Positions 1 through 10,595 of a stretch of DNA of 37,184 nucleotides are shown here, piece after piece; the stretch's first letter is position 1, and each line of letters begins with the position of its first letter. Origin of the DNA: Actinomycetota bacterium. GTDB lineage: Bacteria; Actinomycetota; Actinomycetes; Nanopelagicales; Nanopelagicaceae. The stretch covers positions 1 to 37,184 of the forward strand of contig JAPLBL010000044.1 of assembly GCA_026392765.1 (NCBI GenBank), given 5' to 3'. The position numbers were made by a program, and so were the translations under genes. Under the pieces are notes generated by a model. It was not told the origin of the DNA. It saw only the letters and a list, made by a program, of their open reading frames with translations, and searched no databases.

Positions 1-545
<545 letters not shown>

Positions 546-573
546 GTAGTGCAAACAAACTAAGATTGGCGAT

Positions 574-2835
574 ATGGGGACGAGAGAAAGACGCACTAGG
601 TCTAACGAGGGCGACCTGCTTCTTTCTACTCTCTTCAATGACAGTAGTGCCAATCCTGATGAGGTAGCTATCGCCGCGGTCGGAGGTTTCGGCCGCGGCG
701 AACTCTCTCCAGGTTCAGATCTCGATATTGTCATTATTCATACCGGATCAATTGCAGAAAAAGAGTTATCTGAGCTCGTCAATAAGATTCTTTATCCGCT
801 ATGGGATAAGAATGTGAAGATTGATCACTCTGTGCGTACGCGCTCTGAAATGCGAGATGCTGCAGATTCTGATCTCAAAGTCGCCTTAGGTTTACTCGAT
901 ATCCGTCTTGTCTGTGGAAATCCTGATTTGGTAGCAGCGGTCCAATTCGATGCTCTGGAATCTTGGCGCAAGAAGTCTAAATCTCGCTTACCTGAACTTG
1001 AACAATCACTATTGGAGCGCCACCAACGAGTGGGAGAGCTTGCATACCTACTAGAGCCAGATTTGAAAGAGGCGCGTGGGGGATTGAGAGATATCACTGC
1101 GCTTCGCGCAATCCATCGTTCATCAGTCATAGCCGTTCCTATTGAACGCATTAGCGTTGCTGAATCCATTCTTGCCAATGTTCGCGAAGCACTTCATGTG
1201 GTCAGTGGTCGCGATAAAGACAGACTTCTCTTTCAAGAGCAAGATAAAGTGGCAGAGCATCTGGGTTATGCCGATGCCGATGCTTTGATGAGCGATGTTG
1301 CACAAGCTGCGCGCTCTGTTGATTACTTATTGGACTCCACCTGGTATCGCATTAAACATAAGGGCAGAGATGGTGCAGGGCGATTCCTTAAAAGAGTCCG
1401 TTCAACGCCACTCTCTCGAGACATCACCATTTCCAATAAAGAGGTTGTTATTAGTGTGGATGCAGATTTCGCACTAGATCCAGTCATTGGTCTGCGCGCT
1501 GCAGCATCTGCAGCGCAACTAGGACTTCCTATCTCTATGGATTCGCTAGAGCGACTCTCTGAAAGTTTGAGTGGCGGCATTGGCTTACTCACCAATCCTT
1601 GGCCTCGTGATGCACGCGAGAATCTGATTACTCTCATCGGTGCCGGTTCTTCCATGGTTCAGATATTTGAAGCCCTGGATCAAGAAGAGATTATTTTCCA
1701 TTGGATACCGGAATGGAGAGCAGTTCGCTCATTGCCGCAGCGCAATGTTCTTCATCGCCACACAGTCGATCGCCACATGGTGGAAACAGCCGTGCAGGCA
1801 GCAGCACTGACAAGACAAGTACACCGCCCAGACATTCTTCTTTTCAGCGCGCTCTTTCACGACATTGGTAAAGGAACAGAGGAAGACCACTCAGATCGTG
1901 GTGAACGTCTTATTGAGCCACTGGCAAAGCGCATCGGTTTTTCAGGCGAAGATGTTGAAACAATTAAGTTGCTGGTCAAACACCATCTTTTACTTTCTGC
2001 GACCGCAACACGTCGCGATCTCGATGATCCAGCAACTATCGCATCTGTTGTTGAGGTCATTCCCAATCTTCAGGTACTCGAGCTATTACATGCGCTGAGT
2101 ATCGCCGATGGTGAAGCAACAGGTCGCGCTGCATGGACTGATTGGAAGGCATCCCTGGTTACAGAGCTAGTAAAGCGCGTTGCATTAGCAATTACAGATA
2201 ACACTGTTGCATTACAACCCGAGCTCACAGAGGAGCAGCGCACTAAGGCAGATTCAGGAGCACTTGCTGTCTCCATTGAAGATCGCGATAGCGTCTATGC
2301 AATTGAGATTGTGGTGCCAGATAAAACTGGCTTGTTATCCATTGTTGCTGGGGTGCTCAACCTCATGCGACTAGATGTGAGATCCGCGCGGACAAAATCC
2401 CATGGCAATTCAGCTGTTATGGAGTGGATTGTTATCCCAGATCCTCATGCGCCAACTCTGACTGTGAAAAACCTCCACCATGAACTTGAGGAAGCGCTGC
2501 GCAATAGAAGCTCATTGGCTGCGCGCATTGAAGAACGTATCGAGGCATATGCACAGTTGCCGACCATTCCTGTTCCAGACCCAGTTGTTGAGACATTCCT
2601 TGATGCAGCAACGGATGCCACCATTATTGAAGTGCGAAGCCATGACAGGCCAGCGCTTCTTTTTGGTATTGGAGACACCATCACACGTAGCAATATTGAT
2701 ATTCGCTCTGCAATCGTCACAACCCTTGGAGCGGAAGCGATTGATACCTTGTATGTCACAGAAATTGGTGGGGGACCGCTCAGCCCTGAACGCGCAGAAG
2801 AAGTGGCAACCAGATTGCGTGCTGCCCTGAAGTAG
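574..2835 (+). CDS. glnD: [Protein-PII] nucleotidyl(uridylyl/adenylyl)transferase GlnD
   Basis: NTase motif GGFGRGELSPGSDLDI, HD domain FSALFHDIGKG, two C-terminal ACT domains; downstream of glnB. Confidence 0.95.
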   Translation: MGTRERRTRSNEGDLLLSTLFNDSSANPDEVAIAAVGGFGRGELSPGSDLDIVIIHTGSIAEKELSELVNKILYPLWDKNVKIDHSVRTRSEMRDAADSDLKVALGLLDIRLVCGNPDLVAAVQFDALESWRKKSKSRLPELEQSLLERHQRVGELAYLLEPDLKEARGGLRDITALRAIHRSSVIAVPIERISVAESILANVREALHVVSGRDKDRLLFQEQDKVAEHLGYADADALMSDVAQAARSVDYLLDSTWYRIKHKGRDGAGRFLKRVRSTPLSRDITISNKEVVISVDADFALDPVIGLRAAASAAQLGLPISMDSLERLSESLSGGIGLLTNPWPRDARENLITLIGAGSSMVQIFEALDQEEIIFHWIPEWRAVRSLPQRNVLHRHTVDRHMVETAVQAAALTRQVHRPDILLFSALFHDIGKGTEEDHSDRGERLIEPLAKRIGFSGEDVETIKLLVKHHLLLSATATRRDLDDPATIASVVEVIPNLQVLELLHALSIADGEATGRAAWTDWKASLVTELVKRVALAITDNTVALQPELTEEQRTKADSGALAVSIEDRDSVYAIEIVVPDKTGLLSIVAGVLNLMRLDVRSARTKSHGNSAVMEWIVIPDPHAPTLTVKNLHHELEEALRNRSSLAARIEERIEAYAQLPTIPVPDPVVETFLDAATDATIIEVRSHDRPALLFGIGDTITRSNIDIRSAIVTTLGAEAIDTLYVTEIGGGPLSPERAEEVATRLRAALK

Positions 2836-2847
2836 AGTTCGACCACT

Positions 2848-4290
2848 ATGTTCGACTCACTTTCCAGCAAATTCGCCGGCGCCTTTAGCGCTCTGCGTTC
2901 GCGAGGAAAGATTTCTGAGAAAGATATCGATGCCACAACAGCCGATATCCGTCAGGCGCTGCTTGAAGCAGACGTTGCACTCGAAGTAGTTGAGAGTTTT
3001 ACGCAAGCAGTTCATGAGAAATCACTTGAAGTTCTACCAACACTGCAGTCAGGTACAAATCAGGCGCAAGCAATATTTGATGTTGTAAATATGGAACTCA
3101 CGCAAATTCTCGGTGGGGGAGCTCGTCGCGTTCGCTTTGCTAAGAGCCCACCAACGGTCATCATGCTTGCTGGTCTGCAAGGTGCTGGTAAGACAACACT
3201 TGCGGCAAAGCTTGCCAAGTTCTATAAAGATCAGGGTGATACACCAATCCTCATTGCTTCCGATCTTCAGCGACCTAATGCAGTCAATCAACTCCAAGTA
3301 GTTGGTCAATCTGCAGGAGTTCCTGTCTTTGCTCCTGAACCTGGCAATGGTGTGGGCAATCCCGTCAAGGTTGCGCAAGATGGAATCGCATTCGCAAAGT
3401 CGAAGCTTCACAACATTGTCATTGTTGATACTGCAGGCCGCCTCGGTGTTGATGAAGAGCTTATGAAGGAAGCAATCGCTATTCGCGATGCGGTTAAACC
3501 TGATGAAATTCTCTTTGTTGTCGATGCGATGATCGGTCAGGATGCTGTTCGCACAGCGAAGGCCTTCCAAGACGGTGTCGGCTTTGATGGTGTAGTTCTT
3601 ACCAAGCTCGATGGTGATGCACGAGGTGGTGCGGCACTTTCGATTGCAGCACTCACCGGTCGTCCCATTATGTTTGCATCAACTGGTGAGAAACTCAGTG
3701 ATTTCGATATCTTCTATCCAGAGCGTATGGCATCTCGCATCCTTGGTATGGGCGATGTCGCAACTCTTGCCGAACAAGCAAAGAAGGCAATTGATGGAGA
3801 TTCGGCAAAGAAGCTCGAAGAGAAATACATGGCAGGAGAAGACTTCACACTCGATGATTTCCTAGAACAAATTGAGGCGATGTCCAAGATGGGTTCCATG
3901 AGTAAGTTGCTAGGAATGTTGCCTGGCGCAGGTCAGATGAAGAAGCAGATAGATAACTTTGATGAATCAGAGATCACTCGCACTAAGGCGATTGTGCAGT
4001 CAATGACGCCACTTGAACGTCGAGATCTCAAAGTGCTCAACGGTTCGCGTCGTGCGCGCATTGCTCTCGGCTCTGGTCGCAAAGTCTCTGATGTGAATGC
4101 TCTCGTGGATAAATTCTCAGCAGCTCAGAAGATGATGAAGCAGATGCGCAATGGTGGGGGAATGCCTGCTGGGATGGCGCTGCCCCCAGGAATGCCGTCG
4201 ATGCCGCAAGGACCCAAGAAGGCTGCCCCGATTCAGAAGAAGAAGTCGAAGTCAGGAAATCCCGCTAAACGAGCGTTGGAAAACGGCTGA
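2848..4290 (+). CDS. ffh: Signal recognition particle protein Ffh (SRP54)
   Basis: GLQGAGKTTLAAKLA P-loop, VDTAGRLGVDEELM, TKLDGDARGGAALS, Met-rich M domain. Confidence 0.98.
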   Translation: MFDSLSSKFAGAFSALRSRGKISEKDIDATTADIRQALLEADVALEVVESFTQAVHEKSLEVLPTLQSGTNQAQAIFDVVNMELTQILGGGARRVRFAKSPPTVIMLAGLQGAGKTTLAAKLAKFYKDQGDTPILIASDLQRPNAVNQLQVVGQSAGVPVFAPEPGNGVGNPVKVAQDGIAFAKSKLHNIVIVDTAGRLGVDEELMKEAIAIRDAVKPDEILFVVDAMIGQDAVRTAKAFQDGVGFDGVVLTKLDGDARGGAALSIAALTGRPIMFASTGEKLSDFDIFYPERMASRILGMGDVATLAEQAKKAIDGDSAKKLEEKYMAGEDFTLDDFLEQIEAMSKMGSMSKLLGMLPGAGQMKKQIDNFDESEITRTKAIVQSMTPLERRDLKVLNGSRRARIALGSGRKVSDVNALVDKFSAAQKMMKQMRNGGGMPAGMALPPGMPSMPQGPKKAAPIQKKKSKSGNPAKRALENG

Positions 4291-4328
4291 TTTCCACATT
4301 GTGAGCGTAACTGGCAAGATTAGCCACC

Positions 4329-4356
4329 TGTTACAGGGCCCTCTACCCCGGTAACA
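4329..4356 (+). promoter_or_regulatory. Hairpin in ffh-rpsP intergenic region
   Basis: TGTTAC-a-GGG-ccctcta-CCC-cg-GTAACA inverted repeat; no clear U tract. Confidence 0.35.
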
Positions 4357-4438
4357 ATCCAATCCACAGTTGGACCTCTTGGCTACGCACCCCGCTGTAG
4401 CAAATTGGTACGACACACTTTTTAGGAGCACTACTTCT

Positions 4439-5008
4439 TTGTCTACAAAAATTCGTTTAATGCGCATGGGAAAAATTCGCACACCTTATTTCCGCATTGT
4501 TATTACAGATTCACGCAAGGCACGTAACGGACTCTCTATTGAAGAGATCGGTCGCTACGTCCCAGGACAAGAGCCATCAATCATCGAAGTTAACTCAGGG
4601 CGCGCTCTGTACTGGCTCGGCGTTGGCGCACAACCATCAGAGGCTGTAGAGGCGCTTCTGAAGGTGACAGGCGATTGGCAGAAGTTCAAGGGTCTTCCAG
4701 GAACTGAAGGCACTCTTCGATTTGCAGCTCCAAAGCCTGCAAAGAGCGTTGCATATGAAGCAGCTGTTAAGGCTGCTGCTGCAGAACCTGCAGAAGGTGC
4801 AACAACTTTGAAGAAGAAGGCCCAAGAGAAGCTTGCTGCAAAGTCAGCACCAGTTGTTGAAGAAGCAGTAGTTGAAGCACCAGTTGCTGAAGCTGTCGCT
4901 GAAGAAGCAGTGGTTGAAGCACCAGTTGCTGAAGCAGTAGTTGAAGAGACTCCTGCAGTAGAAGCTGTTGCTGAAGAAGCACCTGTAGCGGAAACTCCTG
5001 CTGAATAA
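4439..5008 (+). CDS. rpsP: 30S ribosomal protein S16 with long Ala/Glu/Val-rich C-terminal extension
   Basis: TTG start after SD AGGAG (4424-4428): STKIRLMRMGKIRTPYFRIVITDSRKARNG; the ORF track start at 4370 is upstream of the SD. Confidence 0.95.
   Translation: MSTKIRLMRMGKIRTPYFRIVITDSRKARNGLSIEEIGRYVPGQEPSIIEVNSGRALYWLGVGAQPSEAVEALLKVTGDWQKFKGLPGTEGTLRFAAPKPAKSVAYEAAVKAAAAEPAEGATTLKKKAQEKLAAKSAPVVEEAVVEAPVAEAVAEEAVVEAPVAEAVVEETPAVEAVAEEAPVAETPAE
4859..4942 (+). repeat. Two near-identical 42-bp in-frame tandem repeats in the rpsP 3' end
   Basis: gaagaagcagt[a/g]gttgaagcaccagttgctgaagc... twice, encoding EEAVVEAPVAEAV[A/V]. Confidence 0.9.
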
Positions 5009-5247
5009 TGATTGATGAAGCTCTCGAACATCTCGTAAAGGGAATCGTTGATAACCCTGACGATGTCAATGTTAAGGAAAAAACACACCGTCGTGGCACA
5101 ACGCTCGAAGTGCGTGTTAATCCTGACGATATCGGCAAGGTAATCGGTCGTAATGGACGTACAGCAAAGGCGCTTCGCACAGTCGTAAGCGCACTTGCTG
5201 GTCGCTCAGTACGTGTCGATCTCATCGATACCGACGAGGTTCGTTAA
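5008..5247 (+). CDS. khpA: KH-domain RNA-binding protein (KhpA/YlqC family)
   Basis: 79 aa, GKVIGRNGRTAKALRTVV KH motif; between rpsP and rimM. Confidence 0.93.
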   Translation: MIDEALEHLVKGIVDNPDDVNVKEKTHRRGTTLEVRVNPDDIGKVIGRNGRTAKALRTVVSALAGRSVRVDLIDTDEVR

Positions 5248-5260
5248 CTCTTTAACACCC

Positions 5261-5761
5261 ATGAAATTAAACGTGGGCCGCATCGGTAAAGCTCACGGAA
5301 TTCTTGGTGAAGCTACTATCGAAGTCCGAACAGATGAAGCAGAAGACCGCTTTGCTATCGGCGCAGTCTTACAGACAGAAAACCACGGTGAATTAACCGT
5401 GGTTTCTGCACGTGTGCACAATGGAATTTTGTTGCTCGGCTTTGAAGGAATCGAAGATCGCAACGCCATCGAAGCTTTTCGCAATGAACTTCTCTATACC
5501 GATGTTGATATCGATGCTCCAGGTGTGGATGAAGATGATTATCACGTCCTACAGCTTGTTGGCTGTAAAGCCTTTCTCGTCGACGGTGATGAGTTCGGCG
5601 TTGTGAGCGATGTCCTCAACCTTCCAGGCCAAGATGTCTTATCCATTAAGACTGCAACGGGTGAAGTACTTATTCCCTTTGTTCGCCAATTGGTTCCAGT
5701 CGTCGATATCAAAAAGAAGATGATGACAGTGATTCCACCAGAAATTGCAGGGAGTATCTGA
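5261..5761 (+). CDS. rimM: Ribosome maturation factor RimM
   Basis: ATG at 5261: [31 protein letters not shown]; synteny. Confidence 0.95.
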   Translation: MKLNVGRIGKAHGILGEATIEVRTDEAEDRFAIGAVLQTENHGELTVVSARVHNGILLLGFEGIEDRNAIEAFRNELLYTDVDIDAPGVDEDDYHVLQLVGCKAFLVDGDEFGVVSDVLNLPGQDVLSIKTATGEVLIPFVRQLVPVVDIKKKMMTVIPPEIAGSI

Positions 5762-6444
5762 TGAAGATTGATGTCATTTCGATATTTCCTGAATACCTGA
5801 CACCACTGAAGCTATCTCTGCTCGGTAAAGCGCAGAGCGCAGGTCTTGTTGATATTGCTGTTCACGATCTTCGCGCACAGACCAATGACAATCACAACAC
5901 AGTCGATGACACTCCTTATGGTGGTGGAGCTGGAATGGTGATGCTGCCTGAGGTGTGGGCAAAGACAATCGATTCTGTGATTGCCGATGGTGCTGATTTG
6001 ATCATCCTCACCCCTGCAGGCAAGAAGTTCAACCAGAAGATGGCTGAGAGTTTTTCAACATCTACTCAACTGATCTTTGCCTGTGGTCGTTATGAAGGCA
6101 TTGACGATCGCGTGCGCCAGTATTACTCGCAGCCAGAATTCCAAACACGCAAAATTCGTGTGCATGAAGTCTCTATCGGCGATTATGTCCTCGGTGGGGG
6201 TGAGGTTGCTTCTATGGTCATGATTGAAGCAATCACCCGTTTGATTCCTGGAGTTCTTGGAAATCCAGAATCACTGGCAGAGGAGTCACATAACAGTGAG
6301 GGCTATCTTGAATATCCGAATTTCACTAAGCCCCAAGAGTGGCGTGGAATCTCGGTTCCCGAGATTCTTTTGAGTGGTAACCATGCCGAAATTGCGAAAT
6401 GGCGCACACAACAGGCGCAAAAAAGGGCAGAAGATAATTTCTAA
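5761..6444 (+). CDS. trmD: tRNA (guanine-N1)-methyltransferase TrmD
   Basis: [45 protein letters not shown]. Confidence 0.98.
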   Translation: MKIDVISIFPEYLTPLKLSLLGKAQSAGLVDIAVHDLRAQTNDNHNTVDDTPYGGGAGMVMLPEVWAKTIDSVIADGADLIILTPAGKKFNQKMAESFSTSTQLIFACGRYEGIDDRVRQYYSQPEFQTRKIRVHEVSIGDYVLGGGEVASMVMIEAITRLIPGVLGNPESLAEESHNSEGYLEYPNFTKPQEWRGISVPEILLSGNHAEIAKWRTQQAQKRAEDNF

Positions 6445-6482
6445 CTCGTTAGTAACCGAGTGACTGCCGTACTGTTGCGCCC

Positions 6483-7451
6483 ATGAGTGAAGAGTCGGCA
6501 GCAATCCAAGCACGTCTTATTCGTGATCTTGAACCTGTTGTTGCAGTTGAGCTCGAACGCCACCTCTCAGTTCAGAAGAACTGGTATCCCCACGAATATG
6601 TCCCATGGTCTGAAGGCCGCGATTATGCAGGTCCTCTCAATGGCGATGCGTGGGAAGCGAAAGATTCACGTCTAACTCCCGTTGCTCAGGATTCACTGAT
6701 TCTCAATCTTCTGACTGAAGATAATCTGCCGAGCTATCACACCGAGATTGCTATCTCTATGGGTCGCGATGGTGCGTGGGGTAATTGGATTGAACGATGG
6801 ACTGCTGAAGAAGCGCGCCACGCAATTGTGATTCGTGATTACCTGATGGCAACTCGTGGCGTTGATCCATATGTACTCGAAGATCTTCGTATGGCACATA
6901 TGTCTCTTGGCTATCAGACACCGTATGAGAATGACATGTTGCACACCATTGCCTATGTTTCTTTCCAAGAACTTGCTACCCGTATTTCACACCGCAACAC
7001 TGGAAAGCTTTCAGATGATCCGATTGCAGAAGGCATGATGCAGCGCGTTGCACTCGATGAGAATCTTCACATGCTCTTCTATCGCAATACTCTTTCAGCA
7101 GCGCTCGATATGGAACCAAATGCTGCAATGCGAGCAATCGCGGATGTCGTCACTAACTTTGATATGCCAGGTGCGAATATGCCAGGCTTTGGTCGCAAGG
7201 CTGTGCAGATCGCACTTGCTGGAATTTACGATCTCCAGCAGCACCTCGATGATGTTGTTGCGCCCGTTCTTCGTGCGTGGAATGTCTTCGAGCGCACTGA
7301 TCTCTCAGGCGATGGCCTCAAGGCACGTGAAGAGCTCAGCGCATTTATGGATGCGACTTATAAGACTGCTGCGACATTTAACGATAAGCGTGAAGTCCAC
7401 TTCGAGCGTCAAATAGCTCGTGGTATTCAACCAATTCGCATCACTAACTAG
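6483..7451 (+). CDS. Acyl-ACP desaturase (ferritin-like, DesA/FAB2 family)
   Basis: Di-iron motifs EEARHAIVIRDYL and DENLHMLFYRN; N-terminal NWYPHEYVPWSEGRDY. Confidence 0.9.
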   Translation: MSEESAAIQARLIRDLEPVVAVELERHLSVQKNWYPHEYVPWSEGRDYAGPLNGDAWEAKDSRLTPVAQDSLILNLLTEDNLPSYHTEIAISMGRDGAWGNWIERWTAEEARHAIVIRDYLMATRGVDPYVLEDLRMAHMSLGYQTPYENDMLHTIAYVSFQELATRISHRNTGKLSDDPIAEGMMQRVALDENLHMLFYRNTLSAALDMEPNAAMRAIADVVTNFDMPGANMPGFGRKAVQIALAGIYDLQQHLDDVVAPVLRAWNVFERTDLSGDGLKAREELSAFMDATYKTAATFNDKREVHFERQIARGIQPIRITN

Positions 7452-7472
7452 ACCTCAAATAAGATAGGTGCC

Positions 7473-8885
7473 ATGACGCGCACTTATCTGGTTGAGACCT
7501 ACGGGTGTCAGATGAACGTGCACGATTCTGAACGTATTGCCGGATTGCTCGATGAAGCAGGATATTTACCAGTTCCTGAAGGACAACAAGCAGATATCGT
7601 CGTCTTTAATACATGTGCTGTGCGTGAGAACGCAGACAATAAACTCTATGGAAATTTGAGTTTCTTAGCTCCGATTAAGAAGAAGAATCCATCGATGCAG
7701 ATTGCCGTGGGTGGATGTCTTGCTCAGAAAGATCAATCAATCATTCTCAAGAAAGCTCCCTACGTGGATGTGGTCTTTGGTACACATAATGTTGGCTCCC
7801 TTCCTGTATTGCTTGAACGAGCTCGCATTGAGGAAGAGTCGCAGATTGAGATTCTTGAAGCACTTGAGCATTTCCCATCCACGCTTCCAGCGCGCAGATT
7901 CTCAGCCTTCACATCGTGGGTTTCAGTGTCAGTGGGCTGTAATAACACCTGCACCTTCTGCATCGTGCCCACTTTGCGTGGGGTTGAAAAGGATCGCCCA
8001 GCAGTTGATGTTCTGACAGAAATGCGAGCATTGGTAGATCAAGGCGTCATTGAGATAACGCTGCTTGGGCAGAATGTGAATGCATACGGTGTTGAATTCG
8101 GTGATCGTGGCGCTTTTGCAAAGCTACTGCGTGAGGCGGGCAAGATTGAGGGGCTGGAGCGTGTTCGATTTATGTCACCGCACCCACGAGATTTCACTGA
8201 TGATGTCATTGAAGCTATGGCGCAGACTCCTAATGTGATGCCGCATCTGCATATGCCGCTTCAATCAGGAAGCGATGCAATCTTGCAGACCATGAGACGC
8301 TCCTATAGAACTGATAAGTACTTAGGGATTTTGGAGCGAGTTCGAACTGCAATGCCAGAGGCCATGATTACAACCGACATCATCGTTGGTTTCCCAGGTG
8401 AGACAGAAGAAGATTTCCAAGGAACTCTCGATATCGCAACGCAGGCGCGTTTTGCAGCTGCCTATACATACAAATATTCCATTCGTCCGGGAACTCCTGC
8501 TGGTGCTATGGAGAATCAAGTTCATGAAGATGTTGTGGGAGAGCGATATACACGCCTTCATGAACATCAGCAGAAGATTTCACAATCAGTCAATGAAGAA
8601 GCCATCGGGACAACTCATCGCGTGATGGTCTCTGAAATTGAAGGTCGCCGCGATGAAGCGCAATCACGCATGACGGGCCGCTCAGAAGACTTTAGATTGG
8701 TTCACTTCAGCAGCGATACAGATGCTCGTCCTGGAGATTTTGTGGATGTGAAGATTTCACAGAGCTCGGCCCACTATTTGATTGGTGATTCAGTCGCAGT
8801 TCATCGCACTCGCGGGGGAGATGCTCATGCTGCACGCACCGCTCCTGCTTCTACAACCCTTGGTATGCCGAAAGTTCGTGCATGA
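7473..8885 (+). CDS. miaB: tRNA-2-methylthio-N6-dimethylallyladenosine synthase MiaB
   Basis: [14 protein letters not shown], radical [15 protein letters not shown]-terminal TRAM; adjacent miaA. Confidence 0.98.
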   Translation: MTRTYLVETYGCQMNVHDSERIAGLLDEAGYLPVPEGQQADIVVFNTCAVRENADNKLYGNLSFLAPIKKKNPSMQIAVGGCLAQKDQSIILKKAPYVDVVFGTHNVGSLPVLLERARIEEESQIEILEALEHFPSTLPARRFSAFTSWVSVSVGCNNTCTFCIVPTLRGVEKDRPAVDVLTEMRALVDQGVIEITLLGQNVNAYGVEFGDRGAFAKLLREAGKIEGLERVRFMSPHPRDFTDDVIEAMAQTPNVMPHLHMPLQSGSDAILQTMRRSYRTDKYLGILERVRTAMPEAMITTDIIVGFPGETEEDFQGTLDIATQARFAAAYTYKYSIRPGTPAGAMENQVHEDVVGERYTRLHEHQQKISQSVNEEAIGTTHRVMVSEIEGRRDEAQSRMTGRSEDFRLVHFSSDTDARPGDFVDVKISQSSAHYLIGDSVAVHRTRGGDAHAARTAPASTTLGMPKVRA

Positions 8886-9784
8886 GCAAGGTGATCGTTA
8901 TTTGTGGTGCAACAGCCACAGGCAAGAGCGATATTGCAATTGAAGTTGCGCAAGAGCTCGGTGCTGAAATTATCAATGCCGACTCCATGCAGCTCTATCG
9001 AGGTATGGATATCGGAACTGCAAAACTAACTGTTGAAGAACGTAAAGGGATCCCACATCACCTTCTCGATGCTCTAGATGTGAGCGAAGATTCGACGGTT
9101 GCTTGGTATCAAGAGCAAGCTCGCGCTGCGATTACAGAGATCCATGGTCGCGGTAAAGATGCAGTGATTGTTGGAGGTACCGGTCTCTACATCAAAGCAA
9201 TATTGGATGATTTAAGCTTCCCCGATACAGATCCAGAAGTTCGAGCAAAGTTAGAGGCTGAGTTAGCGGAATTTGGAGCAGCTGCACTCTTTACTCGTCT
9301 TGAAGAGTTAGATCCGGCAGCAGCACTTGCTATAGATCGCGCTAATACAAGGCGCGTTATTCGAGCACTTGAAGTTATTGAAATTACAGGTCTGCCATTT
9401 ACTGCAAACCTGCCTCGAGAAGAAAGTTCGCGATATCCCGATGCTCTGCAATTTGGCCTCGTGATGGATCGCGAGCATTTGCGAGAGCGAATTGATCAGC
9501 GCGTGGATCGCATGTGGGATGCGGGATTTGTTGATGAAGTAGATCGATTAATCAGCCAAGGTATTGGTAATGGCAGCACCGCTCAGCGCGCTCTAGGGTA
9601 TGCACAGATCATTGCAATGCGAAGTGGCACAATGACTGAAGAGGAAGCGAAAGAGGATACAAAGCGAGCAAGTAGACAATATGCCCGTCGCCAAGAGACC
9701 TGGTTCTCTCGTGATGTTCGCATTCAGTGGGTTGCACAGCACCAACCTCGTCTTGAAACTATCCTCCAGAAGATAAACTCATAA
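8882..9784 (+). CDS. miaA: tRNA dimethylallyltransferase MiaA
   Basis: [35 protein letters not shown]; overlaps miaB stop. Confidence 0.98.
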   Translation: MSKVIVICGATATGKSDIAIEVAQELGAEIINADSMQLYRGMDIGTAKLTVEERKGIPHHLLDALDVSEDSTVAWYQEQARAAITEIHGRGKDAVIVGGTGLYIKAILDDLSFPDTDPEVRAKLEAELAEFGAAALFTRLEELDPAAALAIDRANTRRVIRALEVIEITGLPFTANLPREESSRYPDALQFGLVMDREHLRERIDQRVDRMWDAGFVDEVDRLISQGIGNGSTAQRALGYAQIIAMRSGTMTEEEAKEDTKRASRQYARRQETWFSRDVRIQWVAQHQPRLETILQKINS

Positions 9785-9788
9785 CATC

Positions 9789-10595
9789 ATGACGCATCCA
9801 GTAATTGGCACATATGGCCACGGAACCGAGAATGACTTTGTCCTCATCTTTGACCCAGAAAATGATGTATCTATTACTGAATCACAGATCGCTGCAATCT
9901 GTAATCGCGCCACTGGAATTGGTGCCGATGGCCTTATCCGCATTGTGAAGAATGACGGCAAATGGTTTATGGATTACCGCAATGCTGACGGTTCAATCGC
10001 TGAGATGTGCGGCAACGGAATTCGTGTCATGGCGAAATATCTTGTCACACGTTCGATTCAACCTGAGGGAATCTTTGCCATTGATACCAGGGCTGGAATG
10101 AAGCATTTGCGCGTGCCAATGGATGGAGATATCTCAGTGAATATGGGTCATGTCACTGATGAAATGGAAGAGATTGAAGCCAGCAATAACGGCCATACCT
10201 GGAGTGGATACAACATCAATGTGGGAAACCCTCATGCGGTTGTCTTTGTGGATTCCTTAGAAGATGTTGGTTCACTTGCTGATGCACCTGCTGTATCTCC
10301 TGTATCCTCATATCCAGAAGGTGTCAATGTTGAATTTGTTGAGATCTTGCCTAACTTTGAAGCAAAGATGCGAGTACACGAACGTGGAAGTGGAGAGACT
10401 CGCTCCTGTGGCACTGGAACATGCGCCGTCGCACTTGCTGCAACCCTAAAGACAAATGGAAAACTTCCATCGCGATGGACCATCTACCCACCGGGTGGAC
10501 GCTTGATTGTTGATATTGATGGCCATTCCAATGCAACCCTTATAGGACCTGCTGTCATTCTTGAAGATCACGACCTCACAAAGTTCTTGGCGTAA
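9789..10595 (+). CDS. dapF: Diaminopimelate epimerase DapF
   Basis: NADGSIAEMCGNGIRVMA and RGSGETRSCGTGTCA catalytic Cys motifs. Confidence 0.97.
   Translation: MTHPVIGTYGHGTENDFVLIFDPENDVSITESQIAAICNRATGIGADGLIRIVKNDGKWFMDYRNADGSIAEMCGNGIRVMAKYLVTRSIQPEGIFAIDTRAGMKHLRVPMDGDISVNMGHVTDEMEEIEASNNGHTWSGYNINVGNPHAVVFVDSLEDVGSLADAPAVSPVSSYPEGVNVEFVEILPNFEAKMRVHERGSGETRSCGTGTCAVALAATLKTNGKLPSRWTIYPPGGRLIVDIDGHSNATLIGPAVILEDHDLTKFLA

Noticed and set aside
4370-4438. ATG-like upstream start for rpsP in the ORF track
   Set aside because: SD (AGGAG) and the conserved S16 N-terminus support TTG 4439; the upstream residues are not S16-like.
4859-4942. Short tandem repeat considered as CRISPR or regulatory array
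   Set aside because: Repeats are contiguous, in frame and within the rpsP tail; no spacers.
4555-5088. Low-complexity Ser/Thr/Ala-rich minus-strand ORF
   Set aside because: Simply the reverse reading of the rpsP Ala/Glu/Val repeat tail.
6445-6482. CTCG-N8-CGAG as a trmD terminator
   Set aside because: Only a 4-bp stem and no U tract; overlaps the putative desaturase promoter.
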